Assembly: GCA_046484775.1 (NCBI GenBank)
Contig: JAWOIG010000073.1
Location: forward strand, 1-18,720
Source of the DNA: JAFGQE01 sp046484775
GTDB taxonomy: Bacteria; Bacillota; Clostridia; DUPQ01
Direction: 5' to 3'
DNA: 18,720 bases
Position 1 is the first letter of the stretch, and the number at the start of each line of letters is the position of its first letter. Shown here piece after piece: positions 1 to 7,367 of the stretch. Position numbers and translations under genes: made by a program. Below the pieces are notes generated by a model. It did not search any database. It saw only the letters and a list, made by a program, of their open reading frames with translations, and was not told the origin of the DNA.

Positions 1-917
1 GCGCCGTCTGTTTTCAACCCTACCGTATGGTATCTCTCGGCAGATACACTCCTGATATCCGTCCAAAGGGAAACATCGCATTGTCCGTATTCGTCGAATT
101 CATCAGGCTTTCCGGCGACCACAAGGGTGCCATCTTCTTTCAACCCAAAGGAGTTCATGTCACCGGCAAATACTGCAACGATACCGGTCCACGTGGAAAC
201 CTCGCACTGGCCGTTTTCGTTGTTGCCGGCAGCAACCACTGTTCCATCCGTTTTTAATCCCAGGGTGTGTTTATATCCAGCCGATATCGTATGGTTTTGT
301 TCCTTGATTTCCAGTTGAGTATGGCCGGCGAGATCCTCAAGCCGGAAGATTATTTCATGCTTCGGGATTTCCCTGTGCAGCTGGCTGTCATTGGTTATGT
401 TTGTGAATGGCTCTTGAATGATATCCGTATAGAAGATGACCTCGTTTTTGGTTGTATCTATGATTGTCATCTTCGTATGCAGTGTATAGGCATTGGCGCC
501 ATTTGTGTATTTCCCCGTGGCAACCTCAAAGATATTCAACTGGACAAGGGTATTCAATTCATCCGGCGATTTCGCCTGAAGTACTTCCGGCAGCATAAAG
601 TAAATCGGCGAATATATGTATTCATCATCCGAAGGCTGTTCTGCACCCGGGGTGAAGTTGTTTTGCACGATAAAAATCTTACAGGGTTTCACGGCATCCT
701 TGAAACCTGTGAATTCCCCTCCCATCGCCGCGTATTCATCCACCTTGTCGATCAGACCGCTGATTTGTGATTCTTTCTCAGCGAGTAGCAACTCTTTTTC
801 AGTTTTAATGTCGTTCATTGAGAATTGACATGCATTAGCAGACAAAGCAATGGCTAAAATCAACCCCAGAACAACCATCGCATGGAATATGCTTTTTGGA
901 TTTCTTTGTCTACTCAT
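1..917 (-). CDS. Secreted RCC1-repeat protein, 3' end cut by window edge
   Basis: Reading the minus strand from ATG at 917 gives 305 codons with no stop, running off the left edge. Seen: residues 1-30 have a basic start (MSRQRN), a hydrophobic stretch (MVVLGLILAIAL) and SANAC, so this is an exported protein. The cleavage could be signal peptidase I (AxA) or a poor lipobox. Residues of about 35-60 are charged and helix-prone (KTEKELLLAEKES). The middle part is not recognised. From about residue 220 there are repeats of the pattern GYKHTLGLKTDGTVVAAG, then NENGQCEVSTWTGIVAV, then DMNSFGLKEDGTLVVAG. These are RCC1/ATS1-type beta-propeller blades. In bacteria such surface repeat proteins mostly lack a known function. 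A purine-rich site (AGGAAAGGGG) lies 8-10 nt before the ATG. The frame is read by eye and is open throughout. Expect more blades beyond the window. Confidence 0.85.
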   Translation of the reverse strand, partial: MSRQRNPKSIFHAMVVLGLILAIALSANACQFSMNDIKTEKELLLAEKESQISGLIDKVDEYAAMGGEFTGFKDAVKPCKIFIVQNNFTPGAEQPSDDEYIYSPIYFMLPEVLQAKSPDELNTLVQLNIFEVATGKYTNGANAYTLHTKMTIIDTTKNEVIFYTDIIQEPFTNITNDSQLHREIPKHEIIFRLEDLAGHTQLEIKEQNHTISAGYKHTLGLKTDGTVVAAGNNENGQCEVSTWTGIVAVFAGDMNSFGLKEDGTLVVAGKPDEFDEYGQCDVSLWTDIRSVSAERYHTVGLKTDG

Positions 918-1007
918 AAAAGTACCCCTTTCCTTAATGTCCCGGCCTTCAAGAATGACATTGATTCAGTATTGTCGGGGTAGATAAGCAAGGCCTTTTC
1001 TACCACA

Positions 1008-1036
1008 AGTAAATCCCTTCCATGCATGTTTGTCAA
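1008..1036 (-). promoter_or_regulatory. Candidate sigma-A promoter of the RCC1-repeat gene
   Basis: On the minus strand TTGACA (plus-strand TGTCAA at 1031-1036) is followed after 17 nt by TTTACT (1008-1013). The -35 box is perfect and the -10 box matches 4 of 6. Transcription would start near 1001, leaving a leader of about 85 nt before the ATG at 917. Sequence match only. Confidence 0.4.
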
Positions 1037-1346
1037 GATGCGGATTCATGGGCCGGATTCATGAGTTGGATTGTTCGTAAGGGGAAATATCAACCCAATA
1101 GTAGCGATGCAAGGAATGGGTAGCCATATCCTTATTTGAAAACTTTGACCGGGTAGCGGGAACTAAATGCACACGGTTTTTCATTTCATCAAGGGGCGGC
1201 AAATAACGCGCGGATTATCGCAGTTTCAAGAATAATGGCATCTATCTTGCATGAGATGAGAGAGGGGTAAAGACCGTGCTTTGGTCATGTATCCCTCAGG
1301 CCATTGATGTCAATCATGATATTTGATATATACGGGATAATTGTAA

Positions 1347-1355
1347 TGATATAAA
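1347..1355 (+). promoter_or_regulatory. Candidate extended -10 promoter for the Rsm22-like gene
   Basis: TGATATAAA fits the extended -10 form TG-N-TATAAT with one mismatch. No good -35 box lies upstream, which is common for extended -10 promoters. Transcription would start near 1362, about 20 nt before the ATG at 1383, with a GAAAGGCGG ribosome site between. Confidence 0.35.
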
Positions 1356-1382
1356 CTATCAATATGAAAGGCGGAACAAGAA

Positions 1383-2354
1383 ATGATTATCCCTCAAAAT
1401 CTTTCAGATGCAATTGAAAAGCTATCAAGCGGACATGCATATAGCAAGCTCCTGAAAGATGCGCAGGGCCTAAGTTTGAAATATAGAGAAAACAATGGTG
1501 ATGGGAAACAATTACTGACGACAAAATCCGAGGCAATCGCATATTCATTGGCAAGAATGCCGGCGACATTTGGCGCAGTCATGGACGTTTTGAAATACAC
1601 GCTGGAGCTGGTTGACTTCCAGCCAAAAACATTGATTGACGCAGGTGCGGGAACAGGAGCGGTTGCCTGGGCCTGCAATGAACAATTGAATTTGGAATCA
1701 TATATTTGTCTGGAAAAAGAAAATGCAATGCTGGAAACAGGAAAATCACTGATGCTTGGGAACCCGGGTCTTGACAATAAAACAGAGTGGAGGAAATTTG
1801 ACTTAATAGTGAACGATTTACCCGACAGAGCGGATATTGTAGTCGCATCTTATGTGCTTAGCGAATTGCATGAAGATGATAGAATCAAAGTCATTGAAAA
1901 ATTGTGGCATTCAACAGAAAAAGTGTTAGTCATTATTGGTCCCGGTACTCCTCGAAGTTTTGATAATTTACTTATATTGAGAAATCACATGATTAAAACC
2001 GGAGCCAAGCTAGTTGGTCCATGCCCGGGTCAATATCCTTGTCCCGTAAGTCAAATTGAAAATGATTGGTGCCATTTTTCCTGCAGGGTGAACAGAAGTA
2101 AAATTCACAAACAATTGAAAGGCGGCGAAGCACCATTTGAGGATGAAAAATACATGTACTTTGCCTTTGCAAGGGAGGAACTATGCACCAGGAGAATAAG
2201 CTCCAGGATACTAAGGCATCCTTTGATCCAAAGCGGATATATCAAGCTGAATCTTTGCACTAAAGATGGTGTCATGAACAAAACCGTCACAAAAAAAGAT
2301 AAAGAGGAATATAAGGTTGCACGAAAATCCAAAACCGGGGATAGTTTCGACTAA
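1383..2354 (+). CDS. Rsm22/METTL17-family Fe-S methyltransferase-like protein
   Basis: Small ribosomal subunit Rsm22 family, 323 aa. Known for the family: relatives of mitochondrial Rsm22/METTL17 bind the small ribosomal subunit during assembly, carry an AdoMet-type Rossmann fold and hold a [4Fe-4S] cluster. Seen here: the family signature RMPATF (58-63), an AdoMet-binding glycine motif DAGAGTGA (86-93), a cysteine cluster CPGQYPCP (C214, C220) followed by DWCHFSCRV (C230, C234), the FEDEKYMYFAFAR block (about 252-264), and a basic C-terminal RILRHP...LCTKDGVMNKTVTKKDKEEYKVARK region (split here). The start at 1383 has a GGCGG-type site 9 nt upstream and agrees with the family N-terminus. It stands alone with its own likely promoter; the next genes use a separate one. 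Whether it truly methylates rRNA cannot be told from sequence. Confidence 0.88.
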   Translation: MIIPQNLSDAIEKLSSGHAYSKLLKDAQGLSLKYRENNGDGKQLLTTKSEAIAYSLARMPATFGAVMDVLKYTLELVDFQPKTLIDAGAGTGAVAWACNEQLNLESYICLEKENAMLETGKSLMLGNPGLDNKTEWRKFDLIVNDLPDRADIVVASYVLSELHEDDRIKVIEKLWHSTEKVLVIIGPGTPRSFDNLLILRNHMIKTGAKLVGPCPGQYPCPVSQIENDWCHFSCRVNRSKIHKQLKGGEAPFEDEKYMYFAFAREELCTRRISSRILRHPLIQSGYIKLNLCTKDGVMNKTVTKKDKEEYKVARKSKTGDSFD

Positions 2355-2391
2355 ACCATTTAGTAAAGACGGATAAAATATTAGCCATATA

Positions 2392-2420
2392 TTGACTTTA
2401 GGCATAAAATGGGTTAAAAT
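2392..2420 (+). promoter_or_regulatory. Strong sigma-A promoter of hipBA, probably leaderless
   Basis: TTGACT (2392-2397), a 17-nt spacer and TAAAAT (2415-2420) make a near-consensus promoter. The predicted start of transcription, about 7 nt downstream, falls at or next to the hipB ATG at 2428. No Shine-Dalgarno sequence lies before that ATG, consistent with a leaderless mRNA. The TTG at 2392 could also open the hipB frame upstream, but it would sit inside the -35 box with no ribosome site. Confidence 0.6.
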
Positions 2421-2438
2421 ATTATATATGAATAATAT
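2419..2438. promoter_or_regulatory. Candidate HipB operator
   Basis: ATATTAT, 6 nt, ATAATAT is a perfect 7-bp inverted repeat covering the end of the -10 box, the predicted start site and the hipB ATG. HipB proteins repress their own operon by binding palindromes near the promoter (family knowledge). The repeat is pure A/T in an A/T-rich stretch, so chance is a real alternative. Confidence 0.3.
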
Positions 2439-2712
2439 ATATTTTAATCAACTGACACCCGATAGGGTAATAAAAAACATTTCAAACAGTAGCAGGAAAC
2501 TCAGAAAGAGGAAGAAGTGGTCCCAGGTTGATTTGGCGGAAAAATCAGGGGTCAGCCTGGGTTCGGTAAAACGATTTGAAGGAACCGGGGAAATATCATT
2601 GAAATCCTTGGTAAAAATTGCCATATCCCTTGGCATGGAAAAGGAACTGAACAACTTGTTCACGGATATCCCTCCTAATTCAATCAAGGAGATTATAGAT
2701 GGAAAGTACTAA
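2428..2712 (+). CDS. hipB: HipB-like antitoxin, XRE-family repressor
   Basis: 94 aa from ATG 2428. Seen: a helix-turn-helix of XRE type at about residues 17-75 (KLRKRKKWSQVDLAEKSG, then VSLGSVKRFEGTGEISLKSL and KIAISLGMEKELNNLF). It lies directly before hipA and overlaps it by 14 nt, the usual toxin-antitoxin layout. HipB binds DNA and HipA, neutralises the kinase and represses the operon. The ATG at 2428 is preferred over the in-frame TTG at 2392 because the latter lies in the -35 hexamer. There is no ribosome site at either start. The HipA ribosome site (AAGGAG, 2686-2691) lies inside this gene. The family call is firm from the fold pattern and context; the specific pairing is inferred. Confidence 0.85.
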   Translation: MNNIYFNQLTPDRVIKNISNSSRKLRKRKKWSQVDLAEKSGVSLGSVKRFEGTGEISLKSLVKIAISLGMEKELNNLFTDIPPNSIKEIIDGKY

Positions 2713-3835
2713 ACACCTTTCAGTCTTGTTCGGCGGGGAAAAAGTGGGCAAACTTGCAATATATAAACGAAACCTTGCTGCATTTGAATATGAAAGTGAG
2801 TGGATTGCGCAAGGGTTTTCTATAAGTCCCTTTTCTCTTCCCCTGGAGAAGAAAGTATACATTCCCCGTTATGACCCTTTTTCAGGGCTTTTCGGTATCT
2901 TTTCAGACAGTCTGCCTGATGGATGGGGAAGGCTTCTTGTAGACAGGTACATCAGGAAGAACGGAATAGATCCAAATGGTATTTCAGAGATGGACAGGTT
3001 GGCTGTATTGGGTGAAAATGGCATGGGAGCCCTTGAATACAAACCCGGGGTTGATTTTGAAATAAAGGCAATGAAGACTGATATCGATGAATTGGCCAAG
3101 GGCAGTATAAAACTTCTTAATTCTGAAGAAACAGAAAGTCTGGATCAACTGTTTTTACTCGGTTCGTCATCGGGTGGCGCCAGACCAAAGGCCCTGATAG
3201 AGATAGAAGGTGAAGATTGGATTGTCAAATTCCCATCTGCCTTTGACCGACCGGATACAGGGAAGACAGAGTACGAATATTCATTATGTGCAAAAAAGTG
3301 CGGTTTAGAAATGACTGAAACAAGATTACTTGATTCAGAATTATGCAGCGGATATTTTGCTACCAAAAGGTTCGACAGAAAAAAGACATCTGATGGCAGT
3401 ACTGAGAAAATCCATATGATAAGTGCTTCAGGTATACTTGAAACTTCCCATCGCATACCAAATCTTGACTACATTGACCTGATGAAGCTGACACTTGCAC
3501 TAACTGATGACTATTCTGAAGCCGAGTCATTGTTCCGGTTGATGTGTTTCAATGTTTTTGCACATAACAGGGATGATCATTCAAGAAATTTCTCTTACCT
3601 TTATGACGATAAAACAGACAGTTGGAAACTTTCACCGGCATATGACCTGACATACAGTTTCTCCATGGGGGGAGAACATGCAACTACAATAAACGGCAAT
3701 GGTAGAAATCCCGGTATGGATGACATACTCGAGGCAGCGAAGATTGTTGGAATAAGTGTACGTAAAGCCAGGGAAACAGCAGAATTTATAAGGCGGACTG
3801 TTTTTGAATCCGGAATCCTGAACTCTGCAGAGTAA
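2699..3835 (+). CDS. hipA: HipA-like serine/threonine kinase toxin
   Basis: 378 aa, type II toxin of the HipA family. In E. coli HipA phosphorylates glutamyl-tRNA synthetase and drives dormancy; the target here is unknown. Seen: the N-terminal HipA subdomain (about 5-110, with FGIFSDSLPDGWGRLL), the glycine/serine-rich P-loop-like segment GSSSGGARPK (155-164) whose serines are candidates for autophosphorylation, the ATP-binding lysine in WIVKFPS (K177), the catalytic segment HNRDDHSRN (289-297) and the metal-binding LSPAYDL (D316). All core kinase motifs are present, so it is probably active. It is somewhat shorter than E. coli HipA (440 aa), mainly at the C-terminus. It overlaps hipB by 14 nt and has its own AAGGAG site. 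The next gene starts 27 nt on with no terminator between, so read-through is likely. Confidence 0.92.
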   Translation: MESTKHLSVLFGGEKVGKLAIYKRNLAAFEYESEWIAQGFSISPFSLPLEKKVYIPRYDPFSGLFGIFSDSLPDGWGRLLVDRYIRKNGIDPNGISEMDRLAVLGENGMGALEYKPGVDFEIKAMKTDIDELAKGSIKLLNSEETESLDQLFLLGSSSGGARPKALIEIEGEDWIVKFPSAFDRPDTGKTEYEYSLCAKKCGLEMTETRLLDSELCSGYFATKRFDRKKTSDGSTEKIHMISASGILETSHRIPNLDYIDLMKLTLALTDDYSEAESLFRLMCFNVFAHNRDDHSRNFSYLYDDKTDSWKLSPAYDLTYSFSMGGEHATTINGNGRNPGMDDILEAAKIVGISVRKARETAEFIRRTVFESGILNSAE

Positions 3836-3862
3836 TCCATTATTGAAAGTGGGTAAGTTGGG

Positions 3863-5206
3863 ATGAGACTGATATTTATAGAGGGAGTTTCAGGCGTTGG
3901 AAAAACAACGCTGGTTCAGAAGTTAAGCAATAAATTGAATGAGATGGGGTACGCGACAAAATACTATCTCGAATTTGATTTTACGAACCCCGTTGATTTC
4001 TATTGCACAGCATATTTCAAAGAAGAAGAGTACAAAAATTTGCTTGTGGATTTTCCCGAGTATTCAGATGATATAAAAAGCAACACAATTATTGCAGGGG
4101 ATATAAGATTGATCAGATATTATAACGGAGAAATCCCATTATTCACTGAACCTCTGCGAGGCGTACTCCGAAAACATGAATTTTGCCATGAACCAGGAAA
4201 CCCTGTTCCTTTGCCGGAATATACCAGAGTGTATAAATTGGTTTGGGAAATGCTTGCACAGGAAACAAGCAATCAATTTGATTTTCTGATCTTTGACGGT
4301 TCTTTGCTTCATCATCCTATCAATGATTTAATACGTAATTACAAGGCTTTATTCGATCAGGTCGCTAATCATGTCAATTCTCTTGTAGAATCGGTAACTC
4401 CGCTTCGTCCTCAGGTTTTTTATTTATCATCAAAAAATATTGCACGGACGCTAAAAAAAGCACATATATGCCGCAAACAAACACCGCCATCAGCCAAACA
4501 AATACAGTTTTGGGAAGAACGCAGTCAAATCGATTTGGCTGTGTTGCAACAACTTGCCATACCATATGAAATATATGACATTTCTCATGAAAACTGGGAT
4601 TCGTATACTGAACAGATGATAAACCGTATATTGGAAACAGACGATGAAAGAACAGCCAGAATATATCCTGTCATATTGAGTGAATATAATCCAGATTGGC
4701 CAAAGTGGTATGCAAAAGAAAAAGCAAATCTAGAAACGTTAATCGGTAAAAAGAATATTGTAAGTGTCAACCATTACGGAAGTACATCCGTACCGGGATT
4801 GATGGCAAAACCTACCATAGATATTCTGGTTGAAATACATGAATCCACAGATATACAAAAGCTGATTGCTTCTTTGCCATCAGAATACATAGCCTTGGAT
4901 GAAAAAGCTCTGACCTTACCGATGCCTCCGCCACAACTGCTTCTGCTGAAAGGATATCTGGCCAATGGTTTTGCCCCGAAAGTCTTCCATATACATGTTC
5001 GTTATCCAGGGGAATGGGATGAACTGCGGTTCAGGGATTATCTGATGTCTCACCCTGATGCTGTGGCTGAGTATGCCGACTTGAAACACAAGCTGATTCA
5101 AGAACATGAACATGACAGGGATGGCTACACAAAGGCGAAAACAGCCTTCATTCATTCTGTAACCGTTAAAGCAAGGAAGAAGAAGGAGGATCAAAATGGA
5201 AATTAG
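3863..5206 (+). CDS. P-loop kinase fused to a GrpB-family domain
   Basis: 447 aa in two parts. Residues 1 to about 250 form a P-loop nucleotide kinase-like domain: Walker A GVSGVGKTT (8-16), then FLIFDGSLLHHP (about 141-152) as a Walker B-like strand, and a lid-like K/R-rich segment near 190-205. Residues about 265-440 are a GrpB (UPF0157) domain of the nucleotidyltransferase fold: YNPDWPKWY, HYGSTSVPG (304-312), AKPTIDIL (315-322), FHIHVR (375-380) and RDYL (391-394). GrpB proteins are known mainly as stand-alone domains or fused to dephospho-CoA kinase; a fusion with this kind of kinase is unusual. Substrate and reaction are unknown. The frame is open through the junction, so this is one protein. 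It follows hipA by 27 nt and overlaps the next gene by 11 nt, which argues for a shared transcript and a linked role with the acetyltransferase. Confidence 0.82.
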   Translation: MRLIFIEGVSGVGKTTLVQKLSNKLNEMGYATKYYLEFDFTNPVDFYCTAYFKEEEYKNLLVDFPEYSDDIKSNTIIAGDIRLIRYYNGEIPLFTEPLRGVLRKHEFCHEPGNPVPLPEYTRVYKLVWEMLAQETSNQFDFLIFDGSLLHHPINDLIRNYKALFDQVANHVNSLVESVTPLRPQVFYLSSKNIARTLKKAHICRKQTPPSAKQIQFWEERSQIDLAVLQQLAIPYEIYDISHENWDSYTEQMINRILETDDERTARIYPVILSEYNPDWPKWYAKEKANLETLIGKKNIVSVNHYGSTSVPGLMAKPTIDILVEIHESTDIQKLIASLPSEYIALDEKALTLPMPPPQLLLLKGYLANGFAPKVFHIHVRYPGEWDELRFRDYLMSHPDAVAEYADLKHKLIQEHEHDRDGYTKAKTAFIHSVTVKARKKKEDQNGN

Positions 5207-5594
5207 AAGATATATAAAAGAAGTGGACGAAGCCAGGCTGATGCAGATGCTCAAAGCTGAGGGTCAGGAGTGGTCCTGTTACTGGGCGGAGGAATTCTCT
5301 GGTAAATATGCAGCTGCAGCTGAAAGTTCCTTAACCTATGTTGCATATAAGGGTGATGAAATGTGCGGTTATTCACGCTCTTTGGATGACTGCGGGTTTT
5401 ATATCTACATCTGCGACCTGCTTGTAAAACCAACATTCAGGGGTATGAGCCTGGGACGTAAACTTATGGAATGTGTCTGTCGGGATTTCCCGGACCAGGT
5501 GGTTTATGTTATGTCAGATGTCGATGAATACTATTTGACGCAAGGTTTCAAAAAAGAGGGCTCGATATTTGAAGTGATTTCAAATAAGGCATAG
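5196..5594 (+). CDS. GNAT-family N-acetyltransferase
   Basis: 132 aa. Seen: the GNAT fold with a central YVAYKGDEMCGYSRS strand-hairpin, the acetyl-CoA loop in LLVKPTFRGMSLGRKLM (RGMSLG is a variant of the Q/RxxGxG/A motif) and a C-terminal YYLTQGFKKEGSIFEV, where the YLTQGFKKEGS stretch is typical of small-molecule GNATs. Substrate unknown. A very strong ribosome site (AAGGAGG) lies 6 nt before the ATG, inside the end of the kinase-GrpB gene, and the two frames overlap by 11 nt, so translation is probably coupled. This pairing of kinase/nucleotidyltransferase and acetyltransferase resembles small-molecule modification cassettes, but that is only inference. Confidence 0.85.
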   Translation: MEIRRYIKEVDEARLMQMLKAEGQEWSCYWAEEFSGKYAAAAESSLTYVAYKGDEMCGYSRSLDDCGFYIYICDLLVKPTFRGMSLGRKLMECVCRDFPDQVVYVMSDVDEYYLTQGFKKEGSIFEVISNKA

Positions 5595-5636
5595 TTTAAT
5601 TCGCATTAAGTGCTGAAGTTTGATAACATATGGTCA

Positions 5637-5665
5637 TTGACTGTGTCAGGTTAGTTGGATTAATG
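5637..5665 (+). promoter_or_regulatory. Weak candidate promoter for the potassium channel gene
   Basis: TTGACT (5637-5642), 17 nt, then TTAATG (5660-5665). The -35 box is good and the -10 box is poor. It sits 40 nt before the channel ATG in the 110-nt gap after the acetyltransferase gene, where no terminator is visible. Confidence 0.25.
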
Positions 5666-5704
5666 CATGATCGACAAGGCATGATATTGTGAAGGGAAGC
5701 AAAT

Positions 5705-6754
5705 ATGAAAAAGGCCGGTAAGTATATTTTCTTCATCTTGTTCGGGGGTTCGCTGTATTTTGTGTTGATTGCCGTACTGGTGGTTTCGGAACGCCAGGCA
5801 ACCGAGAGTTCAATCAATAATTTTATGGATGCTATATGGTATTCGATAGTTACGGTTTCAACCGTCGGATACGGCGATTACACTCCGGTTACAACAGTGG
5901 GAAGAATCGTCGGCTTGTTATTCATTGTATTTGCCATAGCTGTGCTTGGATTGATAATCGGTAAAATGACGAATTTCTTTCAACGGCTGGCAGAAACGAG
6001 GAGGTTGGGTATGCTAGGAACTGGTTTTGAGAATCATATAATAATAATGGGCTGGGACAGCTTTTCGGAAAGCGTTGCGGTGCAATTGATAAATGCCGAT
6101 AAAAAAGTTGCTATTATGACTGATGAAAAGAACGATGTAGATTTGATATATCAGAAATTCAGTTCAAAGGACATATTCGTATATTTTTCCGACCTTAAAA
6201 ATTACGAGTCCATGGAATTATTGAATCTAAACAAAGCAAAAACCATATTCCTGAACAACGGAAGTGATACTGATAAGCTTATATCAATCCTTAACATCAG
6301 AAAGCTATGTCCAACTGTATGTTTTGTGGTGATACTTGATGACTTCAACCTAAGGGAAACGTTCATCAATGCAGGCGTGACCTATGTGTTGTCCAAAAAC
6401 GAAATTGCTTCAAGGCTCGTTGCAAGCTATATATTCGAACCTGCCGTTGCCGAGTTTACGAAGGATCTGATTACATCCACGAACAATGAGCTGGAATATG
6501 ACATCCAGCAATATGTTGTTTTGAAGAACAATCCCTATGCAAATAAAGAATATGGTTTTGTTTTCAGGGAGCTTAAGGAAAAGCACAGAATTTTGGCCAT
6601 AGGTTTGCAGAAAACCAATGAAACGAAATCGCGTTTGCTGAAATGCCCGGCTGATGATGAAATAGTCGAAGCCGGTGACTATCTGATTGTCATTGCAAAC
6701 GGGACAACGGAGAAAAAAATGCAGAATCTTTTTGACGTTGCAGAGGGGATATAG
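5705..6754 (+). CDS. Two-TM potassium channel with RCK (TrkA-N/TrkA-C) module
   Basis: 349 aa, MthK-like architecture. Seen: TM1 at about 7-27, a pore helix at about 40-51, the selectivity filter TVGYGD (53-58), and TM2 at about 66-86 with a GLIIGK gating-hinge region. An RCK N-domain follows from about 108, then a TrkA-C-like domain near the end (about 265-349, EYDIQQYVVLKNN ... DYLIVIANG). It would form a tetrameric channel gated by a cytoplasmic ring. Odd point: the first strand-loop reads IIIMGWDSFSES (112-123) where many RCK domains carry GxGxxG for NAD or nucleotide, so classical dinucleotide binding is unlikely. An AAGGGAAG ribosome site precedes the ATG. It stands alone on the plus strand and converges with the broken regulator gene downstream. 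Confidence 0.92.
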   Translation: MKKAGKYIFFILFGGSLYFVLIAVLVVSERQATESSINNFMDAIWYSIVTVSTVGYGDYTPVTTVGRIVGLLFIVFAIAVLGLIIGKMTNFFQRLAETRRLGMLGTGFENHIIIMGWDSFSESVAVQLINADKKVAIMTDEKNDVDLIYQKFSSKDIFVYFSDLKNYESMELLNLNKAKTIFLNNGSDTDKLISILNIRKLCPTVCFVVILDDFNLRETFINAGVTYVLSKNEIASRLVASYIFEPAVAEFTKDLITSTNNELEYDIQQYVVLKNNPYANKEYGFVFRELKEKHRILAIGLQKTNETKSRLLKCPADDEIVEAGDYLIVIANGTTEKKMQNLFDVAEGI

Positions 6755-6788
6755 GGGATAGGGGAGTATGTAAATGCTGAGGTTCTTA

Positions 6789-7098
6789 TCATTTCCATCG
6801 CTTCAATGTCGGGACCAAAGCAGATAAATACGACCCGGCTTGTTCTTTGTTCATTGATGGGGAAGTCATGAACGGGATTGTGTATTCAATCACACCTTGC
6901 ACAGTAAGATTCGGATCAACCCAAGAACCATTCTTATAGCAATAAATGCAGTAATCAGGGTTAACTGTTCCGTCAGAGTTGGTCCCGAGTTCGTTTATTT
7001 TGTTCAATGGGTAAGTGCAGCATTGGCATATTCGATTTCTATCTGATCCCAGCAGTTCGTCGATTGACACGCCGAATTCCTTGGAAATGATTTTTAAC
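6789..7098 (-). pseudogene. 3' part of XRE/zinc-ribbon regulator split by tnpB element
   Basis: Carries the C-terminal 103 residues of a regulator whose 5' part lies at 8702-8838. Seen: the end of the helix-turn-helix domain (LKIISKEFGVSIDELLG) and a zinc ribbon of the Zn_ribbon_2 type with CQCC and YCIYCY (three cysteine pairs), followed by a C-terminal NKEQAGSYLSALVPTLKRWK helix typical of this family. Joining 8838-8702 to 7098-6789 gives 447 nt, exactly 148 codons plus stop, with ...NIET-LKIISKEF... across the join. A GTG at 7142 inside the element could start a fragment of 117 aa, but its first residues are element sequence and it lacks most of the DNA-binding domain. Probably non-functional. 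Confidence 0.88.
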
Positions 7099-7367
7099 CC
7101 AGTAACCGAGAAGTCTCCTTCCTCAACGTTTCCTTTGCTCACGGATGTGAGTACGTAGGTGGGAGATGAATCGGCTCAACATATCTTCTTATACGCTCAT
7201 AATATACAATTGACAATGAAAATAAATCCGAAATGAAAAATCATTTTTTATGGTAAAAAAACTGGAATTGGAAGATCATTTCCGATATAATAAGAACAGA
7301 TGTTCCTAAGGCGTGAGCATGCGCCGGGATAGAACGAATAAACATAAATCTGCACAGGTACAAAACA
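7099..7367 (+). other. Left end of the tnpB element, non-coding
   Basis: 269 nt without a supported gene. It contains a subterminal hairpin, CTCAC-GGAT-GTGAG (7138-7151), followed by GGTGGGAG (7158-7165), a motif also found beside the right-end hairpin (8685-8692), so it probably belongs to the end-recognition sequence. A perfect TATAAT at 7286-7291 with a poor -35 (TGGAAT, 17 nt upstream) may be the tnpB promoter. Confidence 0.55.

Larger units (their letters stand above)
918..1382. other. 465-nt intergenic region between divergent genes
   Basis: No convincing coding frame is seen. It holds the candidate promoter of the minus-strand RCC1 gene (1008-1036) and an extended -10 site for the plus-strand Rsm22 gene (1347-1355). 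A short tandem direct repeat, GGATTCATG twice with 4 nt between, lies around 1042-1063. The rest shows no strong hairpin or terminator. Confidence 0.6.
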
